Shown here in pieces: positions 51,961 through 60,046 of a DNA stretch of 64,000 bases. The notes beneath the pieces are model-generated. The model worked only from the letters and a program-made list of their open reading frames with translations. It did no database searches and was not told the origin of the DNA. The stretch covers positions 62,001 through 126,000 of the forward strand of contig NCEU01000003.1 in NCBI GenBank assembly GCA_002280855.1. The letters are read 5' to 3'. Position 1 is the stretch's first letter. The number at the start of each line of letters is the position of its first letter. This DNA is from Sphingomonadales bacterium 32-65-25. Its GTDB lineage: Bacteria > Pseudomonadota > Alphaproteobacteria > Sphingomonadales > Sphingomonadaceae. A program made the translations under genes and the position numbers.

Positions 51961-51998
51961 CTGGAATGACTGACCGGCGCGAGCAGCGCCGATGGTGA

Positions 51999-52268
51999 TC
52001 AGGCGGTCGCCAGACCCTTCACGCGGGCGGCGAGGCGGCTGATCTTGCGAGAAACGGTGTTCTTGTGCAGCACGCCTTTGGCGACGCCGCGCATCATTTC
52101 AGGCTGGGCAGCCTTCAGCGCCTCAGCGGCAGCAGCGGCATCACCGGCAGCAAGGCTCGATTCGACCTTCTTCACGAAGGTGCGGATGCGGCTGACGCGC
52201 GCCTTGTTGATTGCGGCGCGGCGGTCGTTGCGGCGGATGCGCTTTTCAGCCTGGGGCGTGTTGGCCAT
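51999..52268 (-). CDS. rpsT: 30S ribosomal protein S20
   Basis: An 89-residue basic helical protein that binds 16S rRNA in the small subunit. It begins [36 protein letters not shown], the standard S20 start. [22 protein letters not shown] ends it. The ATG at 52268 has AGGAAA directly upstream, better than the earlier in-frame codon at 52280. rpsT between dnaA and mutM is the usual alphaproteobacterial order. Confidence 0.98.
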   Translation of the reverse strand: MANTPQAEKRIRRNDRRAAINKARVSRIRTFVKKVESSLAAGDAAAAAEALKAAQPEMMRGVAKGVLHKNTVSRKISRLAARVKGLATA

Positions 52269-52361
52269 GTTTTCCTGCAAGTCTGTTCAATGATGGGCAG
52301 GCACAAGCCCTTTAGGGGCCGCGCCGGAAGGTGAGCGCCATAAGCGAGGGCTGGCCTGCGG

Positions 52362-53189
52362 TCAAGTCTTGTCGCGCGGTTGGCACTGCGGACAGAGGAA
52401 GCTGGAGCGGCCGGACTGCACGATGCGGGCCACCGGCGTGGCACAGGCAACGCAAGCCTGCCCTTCGCGGCCATAGACGGCAAAGTCTTTCTGGAAATAG
52501 CCCAGCGTGCCGTCGGGCGCCGCATGATCGCGCAAGGTGGAGCCGCCCGCCGCAATCGCCTCAGCCAACACCTGCGGGATGGCCGGCGCCAGCCGCTTGA
52601 GCTGCGCGGGCGATACAACGCCACCGCTTGTTTCGGGATGAATACCGGCACGATAGAGTGCCTCGCACACATAGATGTTGCCCAGCCCCGCGATCAGCCG
52701 CTGATCGAGCAGGATCGCCTTGGCTGGGGCCAGCCTGTCGGCAAAGATGCGCTTGAGCAACGGCAGGCCATAGTCCGGCCCGAGCGGCTCCGGACCAATA
52801 TTGGCCAGAAGTGGATGCGTGGCCGCGTCCATCGTCGCCACCAGATCAAGGCTGCCAAAGCGCCGGGCATCATTGAATGCTACCACCCGGCCATTGCCGG
52901 TTTCAAACACGACATGATCATGTTTTTCAAGGGTTTCCGGATCAACCCGCATCCGGCCCGACATGCCGAGATGGATGATCAGCGTATCGCCGCGATCGGT
53001 CTCCACCAGGCCATATTTGGCGCGCCGGTCCAGCCGGGTGACGACAGCCCCGGTCAGTCGCTGGCCCAGCGCCTCCGGCAACGGCCGGCGCAGATCGGGC
53101 CGATTGGCAATGACACGGGTGAAGCGTTGGCCTTCCCACACTGGGGTCAGACCGCGCATTACGGTTTCGACTTCGGGAAGCTCGGGCAT
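52362..53189 (-). CDS. mutM: formamidopyrimidine-DNA glycosylase
   Basis: A 275-residue base-excision repair enzyme that removes 8-oxoguanine and formamidopyrimidines and nicks the strand. The N-terminal [13 protein letters not shown] supplies the catalytic Pro1 and Glu2 after Met removal. [24 protein letters not shown] holds the catalytic Lys. IGPEPLG, the helix-two-turn-helix region [18 protein letters not shown] and the C-terminal zinc finger ([12 protein letters not shown], then LCPQCQ) are complete. It is divergent from ubiE with 71 bases between starts. The 93-base gap to rpsT on the same strand has no visible element. Confidence 0.97.
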   Translation of the reverse strand: MPELPEVETVMRGLTPVWEGQRFTRVIANRPDLRRPLPEALGQRLTGAVVTRLDRRAKYGLVETDRGDTLIIHLGMSGRMRVDPETLEKHDHVVFETGNGRVVAFNDARRFGSLDLVATMDAATHPLLANIGPEPLGPDYGLPLLKRIFADRLAPAKAILLDQRLIAGLGNIYVCEALYRAGIHPETSGGVVSPAQLKRLAPAIPQVLAEAIAAGGSTLRDHAAPDGTLGYFQKDFAVYGREGQACVACATPVARIVQSGRSSFLCPQCQPRDKT

Positions 53190-53260
53190 GGCCGCGACAT
53201 AGGCGGCGTTTGCATGGCCGCCAAGCCTCGGCTAAGCCGCCGATGCGAAAAGGACAGACG

Positions 53261-53992
53261 ATGACAGACACCGTCAGCTTTGGATATGAAGAGGTTGCAC
53301 CGGAGGAGAAAACCCGCCGCGTAGGCGACGTTTTCCGTTCTGTGGCAAAGCGTTACGACATCATGAACGATCTGATGTCGGCCGGCATGCACCGGGTGTG
53401 GAAGGATGATTTCGTCCGCCGGGTCAACCCGCGCCCCGGTGAGGACGTTCTCGACATGGCCGGCGGCACCGGGGACATCGCGTTCCGGATGGAAAAGTCC
53501 GGCGCCAATGTAACGGTGGCCGATATCAACCCCGCCATGCTGGAAGTGGGCATGGAACGCGCCGCCGAAAAGGGCCTGACCAGCCTGCTCTGGCGGGAGG
53601 AAAATGCGGAAATCCTGAGTTTTCCAAGCTTTAGCTTTGATGCCTACACCATCGCCTTTGGCATCCGCAACGTCACCGATATTCCGGCAGCACTGAAGGA
53701 AGCGCATCGCGTGCTGCGTTATGGCGGGCGCTTCTTCTGCCTGGAATTTTCCTCCACCACCTGGCCCGGTTTCGCTGAAGTCTATGATATCTATTCGGAA
53801 AAACTGGTGCCGCGCATTGGGGAAATGGTGGCCAAGGATGGCGAGAGCTACCGCTATCTGATCGAATCGATTCGGCGCTTTCCCAAGATGCCGGAATTCG
53901 CCGCGATGATCAGCGCGGCCGGTTTCTCCCAGGTCAAATACACGCCGATCCTGGGCGGCGCGGTCGCCATCCATTCGGGATGGAAGGTCTGA
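53261..53992 (+). CDS. ubiE: ubiquinone/menaquinone C-methyltransferase
   Basis: A 243-residue SAM-dependent methyltransferase that C-methylates the 2-polyprenyl-6-methoxybenzoquinol ring in ubiquinone synthesis. [18 protein letters not shown] is the first UbiE signature. [13 protein letters not shown] is the SAM-binding motif [34 protein letters not shown] contains the second signature. The longer frame starts at 53210, but the ATG at 53261 gives the family N-terminus. ubiB starts two bases after its stop, so the two ubiquinone genes form an operon. Confidence 0.97.
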   Translation: MTDTVSFGYEEVAPEEKTRRVGDVFRSVAKRYDIMNDLMSAGMHRVWKDDFVRRVNPRPGEDVLDMAGGTGDIAFRMEKSGANVTVADINPAMLEVGMERAAEKGLTSLLWREENAEILSFPSFSFDAYTIAFGIRNVTDIPAALKEAHRVLRYGGRFFCLEFSSTTWPGFAEVYDIYSEKLVPRIGEMVAKDGESYRYLIESIRRFPKMPEFAAMISAAGFSQVKYTPILGGAVAIHSGWKV

Positions 53993-53993
53993 T

Positions 53994-55532
53994 TTGATCG
54001 CCATCGTCCACCTGTGGCGGCTGTTGAAATGGGGCCGGCGGCTGGCGCGCAGTGGCGGGCTGCGTCCGTTTGAGGACCGGCGGCTGCCGTTTGCTGTACG
54101 GCTGCTGGCAAAAGTCGCGCGCTTCGGTACTGGCGCCCCCACCACCCCCGATTTCGCCGCCGGCCTGGCCGCTGTTGGCCCCGCCGCGATCAAATTGGGC
54201 CAAGCGCTTGCGACCCGCCCGGATCTGATTGGCCTCGAAGCCGCCACCGATCTGGCACGCTTGCAGGACGCCGTGCCCCCTGCCCCGTTCAGCACGATCG
54301 AGCCGATCCTGAACGCCATCTATGGCGGCGACTGGAAAACCCAGTTCCAGTCGATCGAACCCGAAGCCGTCGGTGCCGCTTCCATCGCCCAGGTCCACAA
54401 GGGCGTCACCAGCGATGGCCGCACCGTTGCCATCAAGCTGCTGCGCCCCGGCATCGAGGCCGAAGTGTCCTCCGCTCTCGCCACCTATGAATGGGGCGCC
54501 GGCCATATTGAAACACTGGGCGGCGAATTCGCCCGCCTGCGCCCGCGCGCCGTGATCGCTACCTTCAAGAGCTGGATCGAAGCCGAGCTCGATCTGCGCC
54601 GCGAAGCCGCCAATGCGTCGGAATTGGGCGAGATCCTGGCCGGCGAGCCCGATTACGTCGTGCCTGGCATCGATTGGCAACGCTCCACCCGGCGCGTGCT
54701 GGTGATCGACTGGATCGACGGCGTGAAGGTGTCGGACCGGCCGGCCCTGGCCGCGCTCGATATCGACCGGCCGGCGCTGGCGCGGGTGCTGGTCAACGGC
54801 TTCCTCGCCCAGGCCATCGCCAAGGGCTTCTTCCATGCCGATCTGCACCAGGGCAATCTGTTCGTCATCCCGCCCGGCAACGGCATCGATCATGCCCGCA
54901 TCGGCGTCATCGATTTCGGCATCATGGGCCGGATCAACCGCCGCGCGCGGCTCTATCTCGCCGAAATCCTGCACGGCCTCGTCACCGGCAATTATGCCCG
55001 CGTCGCAGAGATTCATTTCGAGGCCGGCTATGTGCCGCCGCATCACAATCCCGCCGCATTTGCCACCGCCCTGCGCGCCGTAGGCGAGCCAATCCGCGGG
55101 CGGCAGGCGAAAGACATCGCCATCACCGATCTGCTGGAAGGCCTGTTCTCCATCACCCGCAGTTTCGACATGCCGGTGCAGCCGCACCTGCTGCTGCTGC
55201 AGAAAACCATGGTGATGGTGGAAGGCGTCGCACTCACCATCGATCCGCATGTCAACATGTGGGAAGTCGCCGAGCCTTATGTGCGCAACTGGGTGCGCGA
55301 CGAGATGGGGCCGGAAGCGGTGATCGCCGACCGGCTGGTGCTGAACGCCCGCGCGCTCAGCCAGTTGCCGCGCATCTTCCGACAGTGGGTCGCCGAAAAT
55401 CCGATGCCCGGCGCCGCCCCGCCGCAAGCGCCACTGCCGCCGCTGCCGGAGAAGAGCGTCGGCGGCTGGTCGACGCCCTGGCTGCTGCTGGCGGCCGGGC
55501 TGGGCGCGGCTGCGGCTGTTTTGCTGAGCTGA
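53994..55532 (+). CDS. ubiB: UbiB-type atypical kinase for ubiquinone biosynthesis
   Basis: A 512-residue ABC1/ADCK-type atypical kinase needed for ubiquinone synthesis, probably an ATPase aiding lipid-intermediate handling. The family KxGQ motif is AIKLGQALATRPDLIG. The Ala-rich loop is VGAASIAQVHKG. FFHADLHQGNLFV and VIDFGIMGRI give the catalytic Asp/Asn and DFG. A C-terminal membrane helix (WSTPWLLLAAGLGAAAAVLLS, about 490-511) anchors it. It appears to start at TTG, two bases after ubiE. Confidence 0.96.
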   Translation: MIAIVHLWRLLKWGRRLARSGGLRPFEDRRLPFAVRLLAKVARFGTGAPTTPDFAAGLAAVGPAAIKLGQALATRPDLIGLEAATDLARLQDAVPPAPFSTIEPILNAIYGGDWKTQFQSIEPEAVGAASIAQVHKGVTSDGRTVAIKLLRPGIEAEVSSALATYEWGAGHIETLGGEFARLRPRAVIATFKSWIEAELDLRREAANASELGEILAGEPDYVVPGIDWQRSTRRVLVIDWIDGVKVSDRPALAALDIDRPALARVLVNGFLAQAIAKGFFHADLHQGNLFVIPPGNGIDHARIGVIDFGIMGRINRRARLYLAEILHGLVTGNYARVAEIHFEAGYVPPHHNPAAFATALRAVGEPIRGRQAKDIAITDLLEGLFSITRSFDMPVQPHLLLLQKTMVMVEGVALTIDPHVNMWEVAEPYVRNWVRDEMGPEAVIADRLVLNARALSQLPRIFRQWVAENPMPGAAPPQAPLPPLPEKSVGGWSTPWLLLAAGLGAAAAVLLS

Positions 55533-55584
55533 AATCAGCCTCCACCGCTTGCACCCCGCGCCCGTTCAGCCTATGGCCGCGCCC

Positions 55585-55815
55585 ATGAAAGCCACCGTCA
55601 CCGTCACCCTGAAAAATGGCGTGCTCGACCCGCAGGGCCGGGCCATCGAATCGGCCCTGAAGGGCCTGGGTTTCGAAGGGGTGGGCGACGTCCGCGCCGG
55701 CAAGATCGTCGAGCTGGAACTGGCCGACGGCACCAGCCGCGAAACAGTCGAAGCCATGGCCCGCCAGCTGCTCGCCAACACCGTGATCGAGAATTTCCGG
55801 ATCGAAATGCCGTGA
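55585..55815 (+). CDS. purS: phosphoribosylformylglycinamidine synthase, PurS subunit
   Basis: A 76-residue subunit that bridges PurL and PurQ in the small-subunit type of FGAM synthase. [40 protein letters not shown] is a textbook PurS start, and [20 protein letters not shown] ends it. ATGs at 55549 and 55573 are also in frame, but the one at 55585 yields the usual MK start. Its TGA overlaps the purQ GTG. purL is not in this window. Confidence 0.95.
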   Translation: MKATVTVTLKNGVLDPQGRAIESALKGLGFEGVGDVRAGKIVELELADGTSRETVEAMARQLLANTVIENFRIEMP

Positions 55816-56477
55816 AGGCCGCGGTCATCGTCTTCCCCGGTTCCAACTGCGATCGGGATCTGGCCGATGCCATCACCAAGGTGACCGGCACCGCGCCCCA
55901 GATGGTGTGGCACGCCGAACCCACCCTGCCGGAAGGCCTTGATTTCATCGGCATCCCCGGCGGATTTTCCTATGGCGATTATCTGCGCTCCGGCGCCATG
56001 GCCGCGCGCTCGCCGGTGATGCAGGCCGTGGTCCAGGCCGCCGGCGAAGGCCGCACGGTGCTGGGCATCTGCAACGGCTTCCAGGTGCTCACCGAAACCG
56101 GCCTGCTGCCCGGCGCCCTGATGCGCAACGCCGGCCTCAACTTCGTCTGCCGCGAAGTCCGGCTCGAAGTGGTCAACAGCCAATCCATCTTCACCAGCCG
56201 CTATGCCGCCGGCGAAACAGTGACCATCCCCGTCGCCCACCACGACGGCAATTATTTCGCCGACGAAGACACGCTGAACCGCCTTGAAGGCGAAGGCCGC
56301 GTCGCCTTTCGCTACGCCGAACCCGTCAACGGCTCGGCCCGCGCCATCGCCGGCATTCTCAACGACACCGGCAACGTGCTCGGCATGATGCCCCACCCGG
56401 AACGGCTGATCGAAGACGCCCAGGGCGGCACCGATGGGCGCCGGATGTTCGAAGCGGTTCAGGCGGCGCTGGGTTAA
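55812..56477 (+). CDS. purQ: phosphoribosylformylglycinamidine synthase, glutaminase PurQ
   Basis: A 221-residue class I glutamine amidotransferase that passes ammonia to Pur[20 protein letters not shown] begins it. [19 protein letters not shown] is the oxyanion loop, [11 protein letters not shown] the nucleophile Cys elbow, and [11 protein letters not shown] holds the catalytic His and Glu. It starts at a GTG overlapping the purS stop. Just after the gene is a single REP-like hairpin. Confidence 0.97.
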   Translation: MKAAVIVFPGSNCDRDLADAITKVTGTAPQMVWHAEPTLPEGLDFIGIPGGFSYGDYLRSGAMAARSPVMQAVVQAAGEGRTVLGICNGFQVLTETGLLPGALMRNAGLNFVCREVRLEVVNSQSIFTSRYAAGETVTIPVAHHDGNYFADEDTLNRLEGEGRVAFRYAEPVNGSARAIAGILNDTGNVLGMMPHPERLIEDAQGGTDGRRMFEAVQAALG

Positions 56478-56485
56478 GCCCAACG

Positions 56486-56524
56486 GGGCCTCCGGCGGGC
56501 AGGGGCTGAGCCCCTGCACCCACC
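56486..56524 (+). repeat. REP-like hairpin, copy C
   Basis: GGGGCCTCCGGCGGGCAGGG, then GCTGAGC with CCCTGCACCCACC. The inner stem GCAGGGGC/GCCCCTGC is perfect. It begins nine bases after the purQ stop. Unlike copies A/B and D/E, it has no facing partner, and the usual GTTCGAT tail is missing. Confidence 0.8.
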
Positions 56525-56582
56525 TTCGTTTTTCGTTCCCCTGCTCTTCAGGCCTTCCTTCTGCTGGCGCAGTCCGCAGCCG

Positions 56583-57395
56583 TCAGTCGATCCGGTTGAA
56601 GGTGGTGGTTTCCAGCTTCGGCAAGGTGCCGCCGGCCCAGACAATGGTTTCGGTCATCGACTTGCGGTCCTTGGAGACAGCATAGACCCGGGTCGAAACC
56701 GGCACACCAGCCTTGCCCAGCGTCATCACCAACGTGTTCGGCGCGGGCTGACGCAGTGCCACCGTGTCGATGCCACCCATGGTGCCACTGATGGTCACGG
56801 GCACGCCATCCACGGCCGCCGTCGATTCAGCACGCTGGCTGGAACCATCAGGTGCCACCATCTCCACCAGCGTGGTCCATTTCCCGTCCGGCGCGATGCT
56901 GAAGCTGATGGTGACCCGCTGCGGCCGTTCATTTTCCGGGATGCGCGCCACGTCCAGCGCCCAACTGCCGACCAGTGGCGACGGCCTGGCGGCAATTGTC
57001 TGAACGGTCGGGGCATCCGTGGACGGCGTCGCCACGGCGACCATGGCAGCGGCGGCAAGCGGCAAGGCGATAAGCATGATGATCTGTCCTTTCGATTGGA
57101 ACAGCCCGCCAGTCTTGGGCTGGATCGAAGGGTTCACCGCTGCGCTGCCAGCCGGAAGATCGATTTTCCTGTCCCAGATTTTTTGGGCATCCAACAGGCG
57201 CGCCAATTCACGGCTGCTGCCAACACCAGTCTTGCGGCGGGCATCGCGCAAACGCTCGTTGATGGCGGTTTCCGTGCTGCCAAGCTGGGCGGCAATAGAC
57301 TTGACGGTATGGCCGGACGCCAACAGGCGCAGAACTTCCCGTTCGCGATCGGAAAGACCGGCAAACACGTCCGCTGTGTGTTCTGATACCGTCAC
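56583..57395 (-). CDS. membrane-tethered LuxR-type regulator with periplasmic domain
   Basis: A 270-residue protein with an unusual layout. A LuxR/GerE-type helix-turn-helix lies at the N-terminus (residues 13-68; LSDREREVLRLLASGHTVKSIA). Then come a linker, one membrane helix (about 104-123) and a 145-residue extracytoplasmic beta-rich domain (VGSWALDVARIPENERP, then MTETIVWAGGTLPKLETTTFN). It should bind DNA while fixed in the membrane and read an external cue. The GTG start touches GGGAG directly, so the true initiation point may differ. It is flanked by REP-like hairpins. The neighbour in the divergent direction is a metallo-hydrolase. Confidence 0.8.
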   Translation of the reverse strand: MTVSEHTADVFAGLSDREREVLRLLASGHTVKSIAAQLGSTETAINERLRDARRKTGVGSSRELARLLDAQKIWDRKIDLPAGSAAVNPSIQPKTGGLFQSKGQIIMLIALPLAAAAMVAVATPSTDAPTVQTIAARPSPLVGSWALDVARIPENERPQRVTISFSIAPDGKWTTLVEMVAPDGSSQRAESTAAVDGVPVTISGTMGGIDTVALRQPAPNTLVMTLGKAGVPVSTRVYAVSKDRKSMTETIVWAGGTLPKLETTTFNRID

Positions 57396-57487
57396 CTCCC
57401 GTGCTCACCACAGGCCGCAGATTGCGTCCATCCCAAATAATTTGGGGAACGACGGGCTGTGCCGAAGGCACGGAACAGCAAGGTTTA

Positions 57488-57530
57488 GGGCCCCCGGCGG
57501 GCAGGGACTCGTCCCTGCACCCGTTCGATA
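57488..57530 (+). repeat. REP-like hairpin, copy D
   Basis: GGGCCCCCGGCGGGCAGGG, then ACTCGTC and CCTGCACCCGTTCGAT. The inner stem GCAGGGAC/GTCCCTGC is perfect. Copy E lies 53 bases on, in the opposite orientation. Confidence 0.85.
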
Positions 57531-57583
57531 TCAGTCGCGCCTCTCCCACCAGCGTCCATCATGCAGGCGCAGGCCAAAAAAAC

Positions 57584-57624
57584 AAACGGGTGCAGGGTCT
57601 GCGACCCTGCCCGCCGGAGGCCCT
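57584..57624 (-). repeat. REP-like hairpin, copy E (inverse of copy D)
   Basis: AAACGGGTGCAGGGTC, loop TGC, then GACCCTGCCCGCCGGAGGCCC. It faces copy D across 53 bases that include a short A-run. It lies 55 bases before the metallo-hydrolase start, so it is in that gene's leader or promoter region. Confidence 0.85.
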
Positions 57625-57678
57625 ATTTCCGCTTGTCTCTGCCGCCGCGCTCCCGCACCGTGGCGGCGGGAGGCCACC

Positions 57679-58602
57679 ATGCACACACGCCGTCAGATGC
57701 TCGCGCTCGCTGGCGCAGCCGCCTTGGTTCCGCACGGTCTGCGCGCCCAGCCGCTGCCTGATCAGCTCGTGCTGCTCGGCACCGGTGGCGGGCCGACTCC
57801 CAAGGCGCTGCGGGCGGCGCCGGCGATGGCGTTGATGATCGGTGGGCAACTGCACATCATCGATGCCGGCAATGGCGTGGCGCGGCAGGCGGCGTTGGCG
57901 GGGTTGCCGCTCAAGAATCTCGCGCATGTGTGGATCACGCATCTGCACAATGATCATGTGGCGGACGCGTTCACTTTGCCCTGGCTGGCGTGGAGCGGGG
58001 CGCTCACCACGCCGGTGACGGTGCATGGCCCCAAGGGCATGAAGCAGATGGCGCGCGATTGGCTGCGCTTTGCCCGGGTGGATATCGAGACGCGGATGGC
58101 GGATGAGGGCCGGCCGGATTTGCGCAAGATGATCAGCGTGGCCGAGGTACAGCCGGGCGTGCAGTTGGAAGCAGGCGGCCTGAAAGTCACGGCGGCGCGG
58201 GTGGAGCATCCGCCGTTGGTTGACAGCTTCGCCTATCGCTTTGACTGGGCAGGCAAATCGGTGGTGTGGTCGGGCGATACGCGGCCGTGCCAAGCGCTGA
58301 TCGATCTGGCGCGGGGGGCGGATTTCCTGGTGCAGGAAGTGATGTATCTGCCGGCGATGGAGCGGCTGATTGCCTCTGAATCGAATGCGCCAACCTTGCG
58401 CGCGCATCTGCTGGCCAGCCACACGTTGGCGGAACAGGCTGGCGAGATCGCGGCGGCGGCGGGCGTAAAAACACTGGTGCTCAGCCATTTCGTGCCGGGC
58501 GGCGATGCCAGCGTGACCGACGACATGTGGCAGACGGCGGCAGCCAAGGCGTTTGATGGCCGCATCATCGTTGGCCGCGATCTGTTGCGCCTGATGCTGT
58601 GA
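57679..58602 (+). CDS. exported MBL-fold metallo-hydrolase, Tat-type signal
   Basis: A 307-residue metallo-beta-lactamase-fold hydrolase. MHTRRQMLALAGAAALVPHGLRA looks like a twin-arginine signal, so it may be exported folded with its metals. The metal motif is His88-x-His90-x-Asp92-His93 (THLHNDHVAD). VEHPPLVDSFAYRF, SGDTRPC and a late LSHFVPGGD give further ligands. It is of the same general type as the anchored hydrolase at 23750-24796. The substrate is unknown. GGGAGG sits eight bases before the ATG. The long upstream frame is only a shadow over the repeats and the LuxR gene. Confidence 0.85.
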   Translation: MHTRRQMLALAGAAALVPHGLRAQPLPDQLVLLGTGGGPTPKALRAAPAMALMIGGQLHIIDAGNGVARQAALAGLPLKNLAHVWITHLHNDHVADAFTLPWLAWSGALTTPVTVHGPKGMKQMARDWLRFARVDIETRMADEGRPDLRKMISVAEVQPGVQLEAGGLKVTAARVEHPPLVDSFAYRFDWAGKSVVWSGDTRPCQALIDLARGADFLVQEVMYLPAMERLIASESNAPTLRAHLLASHTLAEQAGEIAAAAGVKTLVLSHFVPGGDASVTDDMWQTAAAKAFDGRIIVGRDLLRLML

Positions 58603-58848
58603 TGGCGGCGCTGCCGGTGGGCGGCGGGGTCTGATTGGAAATCCATTCTTAACGGCTGCGATTCTCCCGGCTTGCGTCAGGAGATGCGTCCATCCTGGTG
58701 CGAATCACCGCCGGGGTGGGCGCGCGTGTTTTGTAAAATCAATGGCTTGGCGGAATCGACGCCAAGGGCTTGCCGGAAACGCAATCTTTGCTTAATAATA
58801 TTGAAAGGAACGTGGATTGTTCCCCGGTTCAGGGAGGCTTAGACGCAG

Positions 58849-59139
58849 ATGGCCAGTGTCCCACATGACGTGCTCGCGACTGGCAACAGGCTTTCGGGGA
58901 AAACGACCGTGTACAGCCCGGCTCTCAGCGTTACCGCTCCCTCCGCGCCGATGTCGCTTACTGGCATTGCCCTGATGCCGCTGATGGCGGTGATTTGGCT
59001 GGCGATGGCCGCTGTGTCCGTCTTTATGCTGGCGGTGATGCTGGTGGTTGATGCCGGCACCTTCCTGGCGCGCGGTGGCCGCCCGAACCCGGCGCGCGCA
59101 ACCCGGCGCCGCATCGCGCTGATGCCCAGCCTGTTCTGA
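58849..59139 (+). CDS. hypothetical small membrane protein
   Basis: A 96-residue protein with a hydrophilic first third, one long or two short membrane helices (about 38-70, MSLTGIALMPLMAVIWLAMAAVSVFMLAV) and a basic tail rich in Arg (GGRPNPARATRRRIALMPSLF). I recognise no family. A GGGAGG stands rather far (about 15 bases) before the ATG, and an internal ATG at 58951 would start right at the helix. The 246-base gap upstream (58603-58848) shows nothing else I can identify. Confidence 0.5.
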   Translation: MASVPHDVLATGNRLSGKTTVYSPALSVTAPSAPMSLTGIALMPLMAVIWLAMAAVSVFMLAVMLVVDAGTFLARGGRPNPARATRRRIALMPSLF

Positions 59140-59167
59140 ACTCAACCATTTTTCACATCGCCCGTTT

Positions 59168-59950
59168 TCACACCTTCGTCTTGAACGGGGTGAAATCAGT
59201 GCCGGTGTCATAGACATCCAGGCCTTCGACGGCTTTGAACCACGCCACCACGCGATAGGTGACGGGCGTGAGCAGCGCTTCCCACAGGACCTTGAGCGCA
59301 TAGTTGGTGGCCATCACGCTGAACACCAGCGCCGGCTCCCAGATCCCCCAGAAGGCCAGCGGATAAAAGATCAGGCTGTCCACGCCCTGCCCAACCACGG
59401 TCGAGCCGATGGTTCGCGTCCACAGCATGCGGCCGCTGGTGAGCAGTTTCATGCGGGCCAGGACGAAGGCATTGGCCATTTCGCCAGCCCAGAAGGCAAG
59501 GATGGACGCGAGGAAGATGCGGGGAACCTGGCCGAACACCTCGGCCAGTGCGGCCTGGCCTTTCCAGCTCGGATCGGGCGGCAATGAGACCACGACAAAG
59601 CTCATGGTGGCAGCAAAGACCGAGGCGGCAAAACCCACCCACACCACGCGCCGGGCCCGGGCATAGCCATAGACTTCGGTGAGGACGTCGCCGAGCACGT
59701 AGGAGAGCGGGAAGAACAATATGCCCGCCCCGAACGTGACCGTGCCCCAGATCGGCAGTTCCACCTGCGCCGGCTTGCTGGCGCCGATCAGGTTGGAGCA
59801 GATCAGGATGACGGCAAAGGCCGCCATGCAGAAATCATAAAAGCGCAATTGGCGGCCGGCCAGCGCATCGGCCGCCACAGCGCGGACACCGGTGGGTTCA
59901 TGGGCGGCGGCTGCGTCCAGCAGGGCCTTGGCTTCGGTATTGATCGACAT
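59168..59950 (-). CDS. yhhQ: queuosine precursor transporter, YhhQ family
   Basis: A 260-residue inner-membrane protein with about six helices. ILICSNLIGASKPAQVELPIWGTVTFGAGILFFPLSYVLGDVLTEVYGYARARRV is characteristic of DUF165/YhhQ. SILAFWAGEMANAFVLARMK and GSTVVGQGVDSLIFYPLAF complete the pattern. The family imports preQ0/preQ1 or queuine for queuosine in tRNA. I use the ATG at 59950, though one at 59962 is in frame. It is divergent from the Y-family polymerase, with an SOS box between them. Confidence 0.92.
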   Translation of the reverse strand: MSINTEAKALLDAAAAHEPTGVRAVAADALAGRQLRFYDFCMAAFAVILICSNLIGASKPAQVELPIWGTVTFGAGILFFPLSYVLGDVLTEVYGYARARRVVWVGFAASVFAATMSFVVVSLPPDPSWKGQAALAEVFGQVPRIFLASILAFWAGEMANAFVLARMKLLTSGRMLWTRTIGSTVVGQGVDSLIFYPLAFWGIWEPALVFSVMATNYALKVLWEALLTPVTYRVVAWFKAVEGLDVYDTGTDFTPFKTKV

Positions 59951-60010
59951 GAGCCGCACCATAGGCGGCCCGTCTGGCCGGCGGAAGGTGCCGGATGACG
60001 CAGCTTATTT

Positions 60011-60025
60011 GTTCTGTTTTTGTTC
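60011..60025 (+). promoter_or_regulatory. LexA (SOS) box upstream of the Y-family polymerase
   Basis: GTTC-TGTTTTT-GTTC matches the alphaproteobacterial LexA consensus GTTC-N7-GTTC exactly. It lies 22 bases before the polymerase ATG at 60047, so bound LexA would cover its promoter. The divergent yhhQ start is 61 bases away and could also be affected. Confidence 0.85.
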
Positions 60026-60046
60026 TGTTTGTGCTAGCCAAAGTTC

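Noticed and set aside
51461..51973. Open frame of 170 codons in the dnaA-rpsT gap
   Set aside because: It has no ribosome site, runs through the rpsT terminator and tandem repeats, lacks any known motif, and has composition unlike neighbouring genes.
51311..51998. Calling the dnaA upstream gap oriC
   Set aside because: There is no perfect DnaA box, no clear AT-rich unwinding tract, and in several alphaproteobacteria the origin lies away from dnaA. I kept only the observed elements.
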